Below, piece by piece: positions 26,299 through 35,272 of a DNA stretch of 64,000 nt. This stretch comes from Methylobacterium brachiatum. GTDB taxonomy: Bacteria > Pseudomonadota > Alphaproteobacteria > Rhizobiales > Beijerinckiaceae. The stretch spans positions 651,174 through 715,173 of the forward strand of contig NZ_JAJALK010000002.1 in NCBI RefSeq assembly GCF_020523825.1. Direction: 5' to 3'. Every line of letters starts with the position of its first letter. Position 1 is the stretch's first letter. A program made the translations under genes and the position numbers. The notes beneath the pieces were generated by a model. That model was given only the letters and a program-made list of their open reading frames with translations, searched no databases and was not told where the DNA came from.

Positions 26299-27240
26299 TC
26301 AGTTGCGCCCCTCGGGCGCCGTGATGTCGCGCAGGCCGTCGCCCAGGAGATTGATCGCCAGCACGAGGAGGAGGAGCGCCACGCCCGGGATGGTGATGAC
26401 CCAGGGCTGGAAGAACATGTACTGCTTGCCCTCAGCGATCATCAGGCCCCAGGAGGGCAGCGGCGGCTGCACCCCGAGCCCCAGGAACGAGAGGGCCGCC
26501 TCCAGCAGGATCGCGTGCGCCATCTCCAGCGTCGCCACGACGATCAGCGCGTTGAGGATGTTGGGCAGGATTTCCTGGCGGATGATGCGCAGGTCGGTCA
26601 GGCCGGCGGCCCGCGCCGCCGAGACGAAATCCTGGTTGCGGATCTGCTGGGTGGCGGCCCGGGTCACCACGGCGAAGCGGTCCCAGAGCAGGAAGCCCAG
26701 CACCAGCACCACGACCTTCAGCGAGCCGCCGACCAGCGACGCCATGGCGAGCGCCACCAGCACCACCGGCATCGCCAGCCGGGTGGTCACGATGTAGCTC
26801 ACGACCGAATCGACCCAGCCGCCGAAATAGCCGGCGCAGAGGCCGAGCACCGTGCCGATCACCCCGGAGATCAGCGCCGCCGAGATCCCGATCAGCAGGG
26901 AGATCTGGCCGCCATAGAGCAGGCGGCTCAGATAGTCGCGTCCGAGCTTGTCGGTGCCGAGCACGTGGTCCCAGGTGCCCTTGGCCTGCCAGACCGGCGG
27001 GATCAGCCGGCGCGAGACATCCTGCGCGTAGGGGTCGTGCGGGGCGATCAGCGGGGCGGCAAGCGCGGCCAGAACGATCAGCCCGAGGATGCCGGCGCCG
27101 ATCAGGAAGCCGCCGTGGCGCAGGCCGCGCCGGAGGACCAGACCGGTCGGCGAGCGCACCGGCGCCAGGGCGGTCGGGACCTCGATTTCCGGCGGGAGAG
27201 CGGGGGCGGCGAGCGCCGCCGTGTCGGTGGGCAGGCTCAT
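26299..27240 (-). CDS. ABC importer permease, DppC type
   Basis: Permease (313 aa) with an extended N-terminus of about 40 residues, then GGFLIGAGILGLIVLAALAAPLIAPHDPYAQD. Family marks include VLGTDKLGRDYLSRLLYGGQISLLIG, the EAA loop DFVSAARAAGLTDLRIIRQEILPN and the end VLAINLLGDGLRDITAPEGRN. It is preceded by the DppB-type gene with a 13-nt spacer and followed 49 nt later by the M20 peptidase. One parS-like site lies in that spacer. Confidence 0.92.
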   Translation of the reverse strand: MSLPTDTAALAAPALPPEIEVPTALAPVRSPTGLVLRRGLRHGGFLIGAGILGLIVLAALAAPLIAPHDPYAQDVSRRLIPPVWQAKGTWDHVLGTDKLGRDYLSRLLYGGQISLLIGISAALISGVIGTVLGLCAGYFGGWVDSVVSYIVTTRLAMPVVLVALAMASLVGGSLKVVVLVLGFLLWDRFAVVTRAATQQIRNQDFVSAARAAGLTDLRIIRQEILPNILNALIVVATLEMAHAILLEAALSFLGLGVQPPLPSWGLMIAEGKQYMFFQPWVITIPGVALLLLVLAINLLGDGLRDITAPEGRN

Positions 27241-27253
27241 GGGGCGAGCATCC

Positions 27254-28171
27254 TCACGATTGGCGCAGGCGCGGATCGAGGAAGGCGTTCAGCAGGTCGG
27301 CCGCGAGCGTCAGGGCGATGTAGATCATCGCCAGAACCAGCACGATCGCCTGGACCACCGGGAAGTCGTTGCGGGCGATGGACTCCCAGGCGAGCTGTCC
27401 GAGCCCCTGCAGCGAGAACACCGCCTCGATCACGATCGAGCCGCCGAGCATGAAGCCGAACTGCACCGCCGCCAGGGCGATCACCGGGATCACGGCGTTG
27501 CGCAGGGCATGCCGGACTAGGACCGTGCGGGGCGGCAGCCCCTTGGCGCGGGCGGTGCGGACGTAGTCGGAGGCCAGGACCTCGAGCATGCCGTTGCGAG
27601 TGAGCCGCATCACCGCCGGCATGGCGTAGTAGCCGAGCGCCACCGCGGGCAGGACGAAGTTCTTCCAGCTCGCATTGCCGGAGACCGGCAGCCACCGGAG
27701 GTTGACGGAGAAGACCAGGATCAGCGTCAGCCCGAACCAGAAGCTCGGCATCGCCTGGCCGAGCACCGAGATCGACAGGGCGAGCCGGTCGATCCAGGTA
27801 TCGCGCTTGACCGCGGCGATCACCCCGAGCGGCACCGCCACGAACAGGGCTACGCTGAGCGCGATGATCCCGAGATAGAGCGTGATCGGCAGGCGGGCGG
27901 CGAGCAGGTCGATCACCCGCTCCCGGAAGTAGAAGGAATTGCCGAAATCGAGGTGCAGCGCCCGCCAGGCCCAGGCGAGGAACTGGGCCAGCAGGGGCTG
28001 GTCCAGGCCGTAATCCTTGCGGATCTGCACGATCTGCGGGCCGGTGGCCTCGGGCCCGGCGATCGCCGTGGCGAGGTCCCCCGAGAGGTGGAGGAGCATG
28101 AAGCTCGCCACCGAGACCGTGAAGGCCACCGCCAGGGCGACCAGGATGCGCCGGAGCGTGAAAGCCAGCAC
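27254..28171 (-). CDS. ABC importer permease, DppB type
   Basis: Permease (305 aa) opening with MLAFTLRRILVALAVAFTVSVASFMLLHLSGD. The EAA loop is [30 protein letters not shown] and the C-terminus ALTLAADLLNAFLDPRLRQS. It lies 10 nt downstream of the binding-protein gene, so the operon order is binding protein, DppB, DppC, M20 peptidase, double ATPase. Confidence 0.93.
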   Translation of the reverse strand: MLAFTLRRILVALAVAFTVSVASFMLLHLSGDLATAIAGPEATGPQIVQIRKDYGLDQPLLAQFLAWAWRALHLDFGNSFYFRERVIDLLAARLPITLYLGIIALSVALFVAVPLGVIAAVKRDTWIDRLALSISVLGQAMPSFWFGLTLILVFSVNLRWLPVSGNASWKNFVLPAVALGYYAMPAVMRLTRNGMLEVLASDYVRTARAKGLPPRTVLVRHALRNAVIPVIALAAVQFGFMLGGSIVIEAVFSLQGLGQLAWESIARNDFPVVQAIVLVLAMIYIALTLAADLLNAFLDPRLRQS

Positions 28172-28181
28172 GAGAGCGGTC

Positions 28182-29714
28182 CTACTTCCAGGACGCCGCG
28201 TAGAAGCGCGGCACCTCGTCCGGCTGGGCGGTGAAGTTCAGGTCCGACGTGAAGGCGTAGTTGGTCGCGTAGGAGAACATCGGCAGGGCGTAGGCCTGGG
28301 CGGCGATCCGCTGGAGCGCCTTGGCGTAGGCGACCTTGCGCTTCTCCGGATCGGTCGAGCCGTCGCCTTCCTGCAGGTCGGCGATCACCTGGGGATCCTT
28401 GGTCAGGTCCTCCTCGCCGCCGCGGAAGAACACCCCGTCGAAGGCCGAGACGTCATAGACCGAGAACGAGCCCCAGGTCTGGTAGCCGATCGAGATCTTG
28501 CCGCTCCGCAGGGCATCCCGGAACGCGGCGTAACGCAGGTAGTTGAGCCGCACCTTGATGCCGACCGCCCCGAGATAGCCGATCACCGCCTCGGCATAGT
28601 CCCGCTCGCGATAGGCGCCGAGATCGATCTCGAACCCGTTCGCGTAGCCGGCTTCCTTGAGCAGCGCCTTGGCCTTGGCCGGGTCGTAGGGGTAGCGCAT
28701 CACCCCCTGGTCGTTGCAGCCGAACTGGTCGACGAAGCAGAGCGCGTTCATCACCCGCGAGGCGCCGCGCACGAGGTTGTCGACCATGGCCTTGCGGTCG
28801 ATGGCGTAGGAGATCGCCTGCCGGACCCGCACGTCCTTGAGCGGCGAGTTCTCCTTGGCGCGGCCGAGCGTGTCGAATTGCAGGAAGCCGACCCGCATCG
28901 TCTCGGAATTGAGCACGGTGACGTTGGGCGCGGCGCGCAGCTGCTCGGCCTGGTCGCTCGGCACCCGCCAGATCCAGTCGACGCCGCCGGTCATCAGCTC
29001 GGCCATCCGGCTCTCGCCGTCCGGGATGACGCGGAATTGCAGCTTGCCGATCTTCGGCTTCCCGAGCGGGCTGCCGGACCAGTACTGGGCGAAGCGCTCC
29101 ATGGTGACGCCGCGGCCGCTATCGACCTTGGTGATCTTGTACGGGCCGCTGCCCACCGGCGCCTTGGCGAAGCCGTCGAGGCCGACCTTCTTGAAGTAGG
29201 CGGCCGGGAAGATCGGCGTCGGGCCGGCGAGGTATTCGAGCGCCGCCGGGAACGGCGCCTTGAGATGGATCCGCACGCTGTGCGGGCCGGTGACCTCCAC
29301 CGACTTCATCCAGTCGACGTTCTGCCGGGTGACCGTGCGGGCCTCGGGCGTCAGCACGAAGTTGAACGTGAAGGCGACGTCCTCGGGCCCGAGCGGGTCG
29401 CCGTTGTGGAAGGTCACGCCCTCGCGGATCGTCAGGTCCAGGGTGGTGTCGTCCGTCCAGGTCCAGGCGGTGGCGAGCATCGGCTTGTAGGTGCCGTCCG
29501 CGGGGTCGCGGTACAGCAGCGTGTCCCAGCAGTTCCGGGCCAGGACGAGGCCTTCGCGGGCGCTGTTGTGATAGGGGCTGACATTCTCCGGCTCGCTGTC
29601 GGAGGCGTAGACCAGGGTGTCGTCGGCCTTGCCGGCGAGCGCCGGGCTCGCAGCGACCAGCGCGATCAGGGATGCTGCCAGGGAAGCGGTGAGGGGGATC
29701 GTCCGTACCGGCAT
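28182..29714 (-). CDS. ABC importer substrate-binding protein, family 5
   Basis: Periplasmic binding protein (510 aa) with a Sec-type signal MPVRTIPLTASLAASLIALVAASPALAG cleaved after ALA. Family-5 marks are LDLTIREGVTFHNGDPLGPEDVAFTFNF and KDVRVRQAISYAIDRKAMVDNLVRGA. The ATG at 29712-29714 has GGAG upstream; the frame continues to 29900 with implausible residues. It is the first gene of the minus-strand importer operon and is divergent from a LysR gene 176 bp away, which may control it. Confidence 0.92.
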   Translation of the reverse strand: MPVRTIPLTASLAASLIALVAASPALAGKADDTLVYASDSEPENVSPYHNSAREGLVLARNCWDTLLYRDPADGTYKPMLATAWTWTDDTTLDLTIREGVTFHNGDPLGPEDVAFTFNFVLTPEARTVTRQNVDWMKSVEVTGPHSVRIHLKAPFPAALEYLAGPTPIFPAAYFKKVGLDGFAKAPVGSGPYKITKVDSGRGVTMERFAQYWSGSPLGKPKIGKLQFRVIPDGESRMAELMTGGVDWIWRVPSDQAEQLRAAPNVTVLNSETMRVGFLQFDTLGRAKENSPLKDVRVRQAISYAIDRKAMVDNLVRGASRVMNALCFVDQFGCNDQGVMRYPYDPAKAKALLKEAGYANGFEIDLGAYRERDYAEAVIGYLGAVGIKVRLNYLRYAAFRDALRSGKISIGYQTWGSFSVYDVSAFDGVFFRGGEEDLTKDPQVIADLQEGDGSTDPEKRKVAYAKALQRIAAQAYALPMFSYATNYAFTSDLNFTAQPDEVPRFYAASWK

Positions 29715-29890
29715 GTCGACTCCGTCTCCGACGGCGGAGCGGCAGGATGCCCGGAGAGACTCCGCGACTGCCGCGTTTTTCACCCTGCGATGATGTTGTG
29801 CATCTGGGATCGCAACAAGTAGAATTTGGCGAGCGCTGCATTGCCGTTTCGGCAACGGGGCTGCGGTATAAGTGATATCGAGGCAGGATA
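29715..29890. promoter_or_regulatory. Divergent promoter with a LysR-type operator candidate
   Basis: The 176-nt gap between the binding-protein and LysR genes contains the inverted repeat TTGCCG-TTT-CGGCAA (29841-29855), which includes a T-N11-A core (29842-29854). This is the classical LysR-type binding architecture and sits about 36 nt before the LysR start, as expected for an autoregulatory site. Confidence 0.6.
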
Positions 29891-30793
29891 ATGCAGGCAA
29901 CCGGGCTGCGCTACTTCCTGGCGGTCGCCCGCACCGGCTCCATCGCGGCGGCCTCGACCCAGCTCAACGTCGCCGCCTCGGCGATCAGCCGGCAGATCGC
30001 CAACCTCGAGGCCGAGCTCGATTGCGTCCTGTTCGAGCGCCGCCCGCGCGGCATGGTGCCGAGCCCGGCCGGGGAGCTTCTGGCCCAGCACGCCCACCAG
30101 ATGCTGATCCGCTCCGAGCAGGTGGTCGCCGAGATCCGCGAGCTGGAGGGGCTCGCCCGTGGCCTGATCCGAGTGGCCAGTTCCGAGGGGTTTTCGCTCG
30201 ACATCGTGCCGAGCGCCGTGGCGTCCTTCCACGCGGCGCATCCCGGCCTGCGCTTCGAGGTGACGGTGCTGCCCCCCGCCCAGGTGACCCAGATGGTGGC
30301 CGCCGGCGAGGCCGATCTCGGCATCACCTTCGCGCTCGCGCCGACCACCCAGGTCGAGGTGCTGTATGACGGGCAGGTCGACATGCGGGTGCTGGCCGCG
30401 CCCGATCATCCCCTGGCGCGGGCGAAGGTGGTGCAGCTCTCCGAGCTGCCGCATTATCCCGTCGCCCTGCCGACCCGGGACACGACCCTGCGGCAGGTCT
30501 TCGACGCCGCCTGCCTGCACGAGGGGATCGTGATCGAGCCGGTCCTGACCGCCAACAACCTGGCCACCCAGCTGCCCTTCGTGCGCAGGTCCCGCGGTCT
30601 CGCGCTGATGTCGGCGCTGTCGGTGCGGACGCCGGTGGACCTGAACGCGTTGATCAGCCTGCCGATCCGCGCCCGGGCGAGCCTCGCCCGGGGCATCCAG
30701 ATCCAGGCCATGCGCGACCGGCGGTTGCCTCGGGCGGTGCGCGGCTTCCTGCGCCAGCTCATGGATGCGCTGCCGCCGACGGGCGTCGCTTAG
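29891..30793 (+). CDS. LysR family transcriptional regulator
   Basis: Regulator of 300 residues. The N-terminal winged helix-turn-helix reads RYFLAVARTGSIAAASTQLNVAASAISRQIANLEAELDCVLFERR, followed by the linker helix and a periplasmic-binding-like effector domain beginning LIRVASSEGFSLDIVPSAVASFHAAHPGL. GAGGCAGGATA precedes the ATG. It is divergent from the importer operon, so the imported substrate or its product is the likely effector. Target and ligand are inferred from position only. Confidence 0.93.
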   Translation: MQATGLRYFLAVARTGSIAAASTQLNVAASAISRQIANLEAELDCVLFERRPRGMVPSPAGELLAQHAHQMLIRSEQVVAEIRELEGLARGLIRVASSEGFSLDIVPSAVASFHAAHPGLRFEVTVLPPAQVTQMVAAGEADLGITFALAPTTQVEVLYDGQVDMRVLAAPDHPLARAKVVQLSELPHYPVALPTRDTTLRQVFDAACLHEGIVIEPVLTANNLATQLPFVRRSRGLALMSALSVRTPVDLNALISLPIRARASLARGIQIQAMRDRRLPRAVRGFLRQLMDALPPTGVA

Positions 30794-30802
30794 GATGCCG
30801 GG

Positions 30803-31558
30803 TCAGGCGCCGCCGCGGCCCGAGGCGACGGCGCAGCTATGGTCCATCACGTCCTCGGCGCTGGCGCTCGGCGCCCGGTAGGCCAGCAGCAGGAAACCCG
30901 GCTCGGGATCGCCCGGCGGCGTCGCCACGGCGGCAAAGCTCGTCCGGTGTAGGTCCGGCCGGGGGCCCGGCAGGGTGCGCAGGGCCGCGAACGGGTTGAA
31001 GCGCGCGGCCTCCGCTTCCGGCACCCGCATCGCGTGGAAGCGATCCCCGGCGAGCGGCACCGGGAAGCGCGTCCAGGTCCCGCGGATCTGGCGGCCATGC
31101 GCCTTCACGGCGGCCAGCACGCTCGGCTTCAGGCAATCGAGGTGGATGTGGAGCTGGTCCTGGCTCCGGCCCCGGGCGGAGTTGACCGCGAGCCCCACCG
31201 CCTCAAGCGGCAGCCTGCCCTTCAGGGCATCCGACACGAACGGGCGCGCCGCCAGCGCCGCCCGCCAATAGGCGGCCCCGCGCGGCCCGCGCAGGACCGG
31301 GGCTTCGAGCCCGGGCGTCGTGTCGGTCGGCATCACCACGATGTGGGTCGGCTCGCCGGGCGCGCGCAGCACCGCCGAGCCGGGACGGTCCTTGTCGCCG
31401 AGATCGACCGAGAGGCACGGAAACGTCCGGTCGGCGATCCGCTTGGCGAGCACGCAGGTCTTGAGCGCGGCCCAGAGCACGTCCCGGCTGGGATCCGGCG
31501 CCGCCGCGGCCGGCAGCGCGAGCGTAACGACGAGGGCGGCGATCGGCGCACGGCGCAT
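30803..31558 (-). CDS. cdh: CDP-diacylglycerol diphosphatase
   Basis: Exported enzyme (251 aa) of the CDP-diacylglycerol pyrophosphatase (Cdh) family, hydrolysing CDP-diacylglycerol to phosphatidate and CMP. It has an N-terminal signal (MRRAPIAALVVTLALPAAAAPDP). The HIT-like catalytic segment is QDQLHIHLDCLKPSV with the two His spaced as in the family. Other marks are VVMPTDTTPGLE and AYWRAALAARPF. A start at ATG 31556-31558 gives the signal peptide directly. The frame extends to 31789 across the start of the divergent DUF2891 gene, which argues against the longer form. Confidence 0.85.
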   Translation of the reverse strand: MRRAPIAALVVTLALPAAAAPDPSRDVLWAALKTCVLAKRIADRTFPCLSVDLGDKDRPGSAVLRAPGEPTHIVVMPTDTTPGLEAPVLRGPRGAAYWRAALAARPFVSDALKGRLPLEAVGLAVNSARGRSQDQLHIHLDCLKPSVLAAVKAHGRQIRGTWTRFPVPLAGDRFHAMRVPEAEAARFNPFAALRTLPGPRPDLHRTSFAAVATPPGDPEPGFLLLAYRAPSASAEDVMDHSCAVASGRGGA

Positions 31559-31667
31559 GGACAGTCCCGATGAGGCCAAGCCGGCGGACTGCCCGGCTGG
31601 CCGGGCTTGCGATAACCGTCTCACACCGCGTCGGCAAAGCGCCCGGCGCCGCATTGGGAGTTCCGCG

Positions 31668-32672
31668 ATGCCGCACGCGCTCACCCCGGAGATCGGTGCC
31701 CGCTTCGCGGCACTCGCCCTCGGCCACGTCACCCGCGAATATCCGAACAAGCCGGGCCACGTCCTGGCCGGCCCCGAGGATGCGCGCACGCCCGCGGCGC
31801 TGCACCCGGTCTTCCACGGCAGCTACGATTGGCATTCCTGCGTCCACGGATACTGGCTGCTGGCGCGGGTGCTGCGGCGTTTCCCCGACGGGGCGCAGGC
31901 CGGGGCGATCCGCACGCGGTTCGACGCGCAGCTGGTGCCCGACAAGGTGGCCGGGGAATGCGCCTATTTCGCCGCCCCGACCGCCCGGGGCTACGAGCGG
32001 CCCTACGGCTGGGCCTGGCTCCTGAAGCTCGCCGACGAGCTGGCCCGCCTGCCCGAGCGCCGCTGGGCCGAGGCCCTGGCGCCGCTCACTGCGATGATCG
32101 CGGATCGCGTGCGGGATTTCCTGCCGGTCGCACCCTATCCGGTGCGGGTCGGCACGCATTTCAACACCGCCTTCGCGCTGCGGCTGGCGGCCGACTACGC
32201 CGAGGGCGCGGGCGACGCGGCCCTGTCCGACCTGCTGCTGCGCACCGCCGAGCGCTGGTACGGGGCGGACGCGGATTGCCCCGCCTGGGGCGAGCCCGGG
32301 GGCGACGATTTCCTGTCCTCCGCGCTGATCGAGGCCGAGTGCCTGCGCCGCCTCCTGCCGCCGGACACGTTCCGGCCCTGGTTCGACCGGTTCCTGCCCG
32401 ACCTCGCGGCGGGGCGGCCCGCGACCCTGTTCCGGCCCGCCAGCGTGACCGACCGCAGCGACGGCAAGATCGCCCATCTCGACGGGCTGAACCTCAGCCG
32501 TGCCTGGTGCTTCCGCGCGCTCGCCGCCGCCCTCGACCCGGACGACCCCCGCCGCCCGCCGCTCCGGGCCGCCGCCGAGGCCCATTTGGAGGCCGGCCTC
32601 CCGCATCTCGCCGGCGACTACATGGGCGAGCACTGGCTCGCGACCTTCGCGCTGCTGGCGCTGGAGGCCTGA
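31668..32672 (+). CDS. DUF2891 family protein
   Basis: A 334-residue protein matching the DUF2891 family, which looks like an alpha-helical (alpha/alpha) barrel. It begins LTPEIGARFAALALGHVTREYPNKPGHVL and contains HPVFHGSYDWHSCVHGYWLL, GECAYFAAPTARGYERPYGWAWLLKLADEL, HFNTAFALRLAADYA and GEPGGDDFLSSALIEAE. Conserved His and Trp in the second segment suggest an enzyme acting on a sugar-like substrate, but no activity is established. GGGAG lies before the ATG. It is divergent from cdh. Confidence 0.85.
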   Translation: MPHALTPEIGARFAALALGHVTREYPNKPGHVLAGPEDARTPAALHPVFHGSYDWHSCVHGYWLLARVLRRFPDGAQAGAIRTRFDAQLVPDKVAGECAYFAAPTARGYERPYGWAWLLKLADELARLPERRWAEALAPLTAMIADRVRDFLPVAPYPVRVGTHFNTAFALRLAADYAEGAGDAALSDLLLRTAERWYGADADCPAWGEPGGDDFLSSALIEAECLRRLLPPDTFRPWFDRFLPDLAAGRPATLFRPASVTDRSDGKIAHLDGLNLSRAWCFRALAAALDPDDPRRPPLRAAAEAHLEAGLPHLAGDYMGEHWLATFALLALEA

Positions 32673-32770
32673 GCCGGATCGGACCCGCGGCGGCTAATCA
32701 TGAGAGATTCCTGAGAACCTTTCGCCGCAGGCGGCGTTGTTCCCTGTCAGGGTGAAGCAGGACCCCGAAC

Positions 32771-32800
32771 AAAAAAAGGACCGCCCCCGAGAGGGCAGCC
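32771..32800 (-). terminator. Rho-independent terminator of the hybrid kinase gene
   Basis: On the minus strand GGCTGCCC pairs with GGGCGGTC (two G-T pairs allowed) around a TCTCGG loop and is followed, after one C, by T7. It is about 70 nt downstream of the kinase stop codon. Confidence 0.75.
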
Positions 32801-32868
32801 CGAAGTCTTGGGAGGAAACGCCCACGAGGGGCAGCAGCGCGGCGACGCCATCGCCGTGCTGCATCGCA

Positions 32869-34947
32869 TCAACCGGAGAGCGGGGGCCTTGTTCCCCGCC
32901 CGATCCGGCGCTGCGTCGCCTCGTAGAGCACCTGGGCGAGCTGCTCGGCCGAATAGGGCTTGCGCACCAGCGCGAATCCGTGCGCGTCGTCGGTCGCGAG
33001 CACGTGGCTGTAGCCGGAGGTCAGGACCACCGGCAGCTCCGGTCGGCTGCGCTGCAGATGGCGGGCGAGGGCGACGCCGCCCATCCCGGGCATGACCACG
33101 TCCGAGAAGACCGCGTCGAAGCGGCTCGGCGTCTGCTCGAGCTCGGTGAGCGCCTCTTCGGCGGATTTCGCCCAGATCGGCGCGTGGCCGAGATCCTCGA
33201 GGATCTGGGTGCAGAAGCGCCCGACCCCGAGATTGTCCTCCACGACCAGGATGCACAGGCTCCGCTGCGGTTCGGCCTCCCGGCGGTCGTCGCGGTTCGG
33301 ATCCGCCGCCTTCGTGGGGGCGTCGACCTGCGGCAGGTAGAGGGTGAAGCGGGTGCCTTGGCCCGGCTCGCTCGCCACATCGATATCCCCGCCCGACTGC
33401 TTGGCGAAGCCGATGACCTGGCTGAGCCCGAGCCCCGTGCCCTTGCCGATCTCCTTGGTGGTGAAGAACGGCTCGAAGATCCGGCCCAGGTCGGGGGCCG
33501 GGATGCCGGCGCCGGTATCGATCACCACCACCGCCACGAACGGCCCCGCGGCGCCGGCATGCCCGCGGATCGGCGGCATCGGGCGGCCGCTCTCGAGGCG
33601 CAGGGTCAGGCTGCCTTCGCCGTCCATCGCGTCGCGGGCGTTCACCGCCATGTTGATCAGCGCGGTCTCGAACTGGCTCTCGTCGGCCCGCACGAAGCAG
33701 GCGCTGTCCGGCAGGTCGGTCTCGACATGGATGCGGGCACCGGTGACCGAGTCGATCATGTCGGCGATGCTGCGCAGGCGCTGGCCGATATCGAAGACCT
33801 GGGGCTTGAGGGCCTGGCGCCGGGCGAAGGCGAGCAACTGGCCGGTGAGCTTGGCGGCCCGGTCCACCGTGTCGGACACGGCGTCGAGGTAGCGGCGCTT
33901 GCGCTCCTCGGCGAGGTCCGGCCGGCGCAGGAACTCGACGGACGAGCGGATGATGGTCAGCAGGTTGTTGAAGTCGTGCGCGACGCCGCCGGTGAGCTGG
34001 CCGATCGCCTCCAGCTTCTGCGATTGCCGCAGCGCCTCCTCGGCCTGGCGCTGCTCGGTGATGTCGCGGCCGAAGCCGTAGAACAGCCCGTCCTCCGGCA
34101 CGACGGTCCAGAGCACCCGCCGCCGGTCGCCGTCGCGGGTCATGCATGACAGCTCGACATCCTCGGCCCGGCGGCCCTCGCAGAGCGGCCGGAGCGCCGC
34201 CAGCGCCGTCTCGCGCTCCGCGGCGACGACGAAGTCGATGGCTTTCCCGCCCAGGGTCTCGTCCTCGGACCAGCCGAGCGCCCGGCTCCAGGACGGATTG
34301 ACCGACTGGACCTGCCCATTCTTGTCGGAGACGATCTTCAGCACCGGCGACAGGTTCCAGACCCGGTCGCGGTCCCGGGTCTGGGCGGCGACCTGCGCCT
34401 CCAGCCGGTCCGCCCGGGATTGGAGCAGCGCCTCGTCCCGGTGCCGGGCCGCGGCGGCGCGCCGGCTCTCGAGCAGGCTCATCAGGGTCCGAGCGAGCCC
34501 CTCCAGGATGGCGACCTGCGGCCCGGTCAGGCCGCGCGGCTCGGGATCGAGGAGGCTGAGCGTGCCGATCGCCCAGCCATCGAGGGTGACGAGCGGGACG
34601 CCGGCGTAGAGGGCGAGGCCCGGCGCGCCGGTCCCGTCCTGCAGCACCAGGGCGCCCGGCTGGCACAGGGTCCGGATGCACAGCTCGGCGTCGAGGGACC
34701 GCTCCGGCCCGTCCCCGCCGATGGCGGCCGCGGTCCAGAGCCGGTCGGCGTCGACGAAGGTGATCCGCGCCAGCGCGGTGCCGCAGGACGCGGCGGCGAT
34801 CCGGGCGATGTCGTCGAATACGGGGTCCGGCGGGGTGTCGAGAACGGCATAGCTGTGCAGCGCCGCCAGGCGCTGGGGGTGGTGGCGTTCGAAGCCCGAC
34901 GGGCAGGACATGGTCTCGTTCCGCGACACGGCTGCGTCATAGCTCAC
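32869..34947 (-). CDS. Hybrid sensor histidine kinase (GAF-PAS-HisKA-HATPase-REC)
   Basis: Cytoplasmic hybrid kinase of 692 residues with no membrane segment. A GAF domain covers about residues 25-165 (ALHSYAVLDTPPDPVFDDIARIAA is the usual start). A PAS domain follows at about 195-300 (FGRDITEQRQAEEAL). The H-box GGVAHDFNNLLTIIR carries H324. ATPase boxes are NMAVNARDAM, DTGAGI and GKGTGLGLSQVIGFAKQSGG. The receiver has phospho-acceptor D616 (FSDVVMPGMGG) and K663 (VRKPYS). This architecture is common in Methylobacterium. No partner regulator gene adjoins it, so output probably goes through a separate regulator. The signal is unknown. Confidence 0.93.
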   Translation of the reverse strand: MSYDAAVSRNETMSCPSGFERHHPQRLAALHSYAVLDTPPDPVFDDIARIAAASCGTALARITFVDADRLWTAAAIGGDGPERSLDAELCIRTLCQPGALVLQDGTGAPGLALYAGVPLVTLDGWAIGTLSLLDPEPRGLTGPQVAILEGLARTLMSLLESRRAAAARHRDEALLQSRADRLEAQVAAQTRDRDRVWNLSPVLKIVSDKNGQVQSVNPSWSRALGWSEDETLGGKAIDFVVAAERETALAALRPLCEGRRAEDVELSCMTRDGDRRRVLWTVVPEDGLFYGFGRDITEQRQAEEALRQSQKLEAIGQLTGGVAHDFNNLLTIIRSSVEFLRRPDLAEERKRRYLDAVSDTVDRAAKLTGQLLAFARRQALKPQVFDIGQRLRSIADMIDSVTGARIHVETDLPDSACFVRADESQFETALINMAVNARDAMDGEGSLTLRLESGRPMPPIRGHAGAAGPFVAVVVIDTGAGIPAPDLGRIFEPFFTTKEIGKGTGLGLSQVIGFAKQSGGDIDVASEPGQGTRFTLYLPQVDAPTKAADPNRDDRREAEPQRSLCILVVEDNLGVGRFCTQILEDLGHAPIWAKSAEEALTELEQTPSRFDAVFSDVVMPGMGGVALARHLQRSRPELPVVLTSGYSHVLATDDAHGFALVRKPYSAEQLAQVLYEATQRRIGRGTRPPLSG

Positions 34948-35272
34948 GGCACCGACCTCCCAAACTGGGGCGATCGCCCGCGGCCTGCCGACTTGTTAAG
35001 CCGGTTCTCCCTACAACGCATGGGTGCAGATTTGAGTCCGGCTGCCCGGTGCAGATCGCCGCGTCGCCAGGCTGTCCGCGCTTGAGCCACCGCCCGACGG
35101 TTTGCGATGTGCAGTATCGTCGCACGGTGGGCCGAAACCCGGAGCGGCAAGTTGCCCGTGAGCAGCATGCTTCCGAGGGGTGGTCGCCGGCGTTCGGGAG
35201 ACGATGATGGCAAGCCAAGGCCCTGGCGCGTCGCCCCGGATCCGGTATCCATGGTGACGGGCTGGGCTCGTC
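34948..35272. other. Divergent intergenic region upstream of the hybrid kinase
   Basis: This 325-nt gap must hold the promoters of the kinase gene (leftward) and the acyl-CoA dehydrogenase-like gene (rightward). Several short frames cross it but none has a ribosome-binding site. I see no clear palindromic operator or RNA. Confidence 0.45.
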
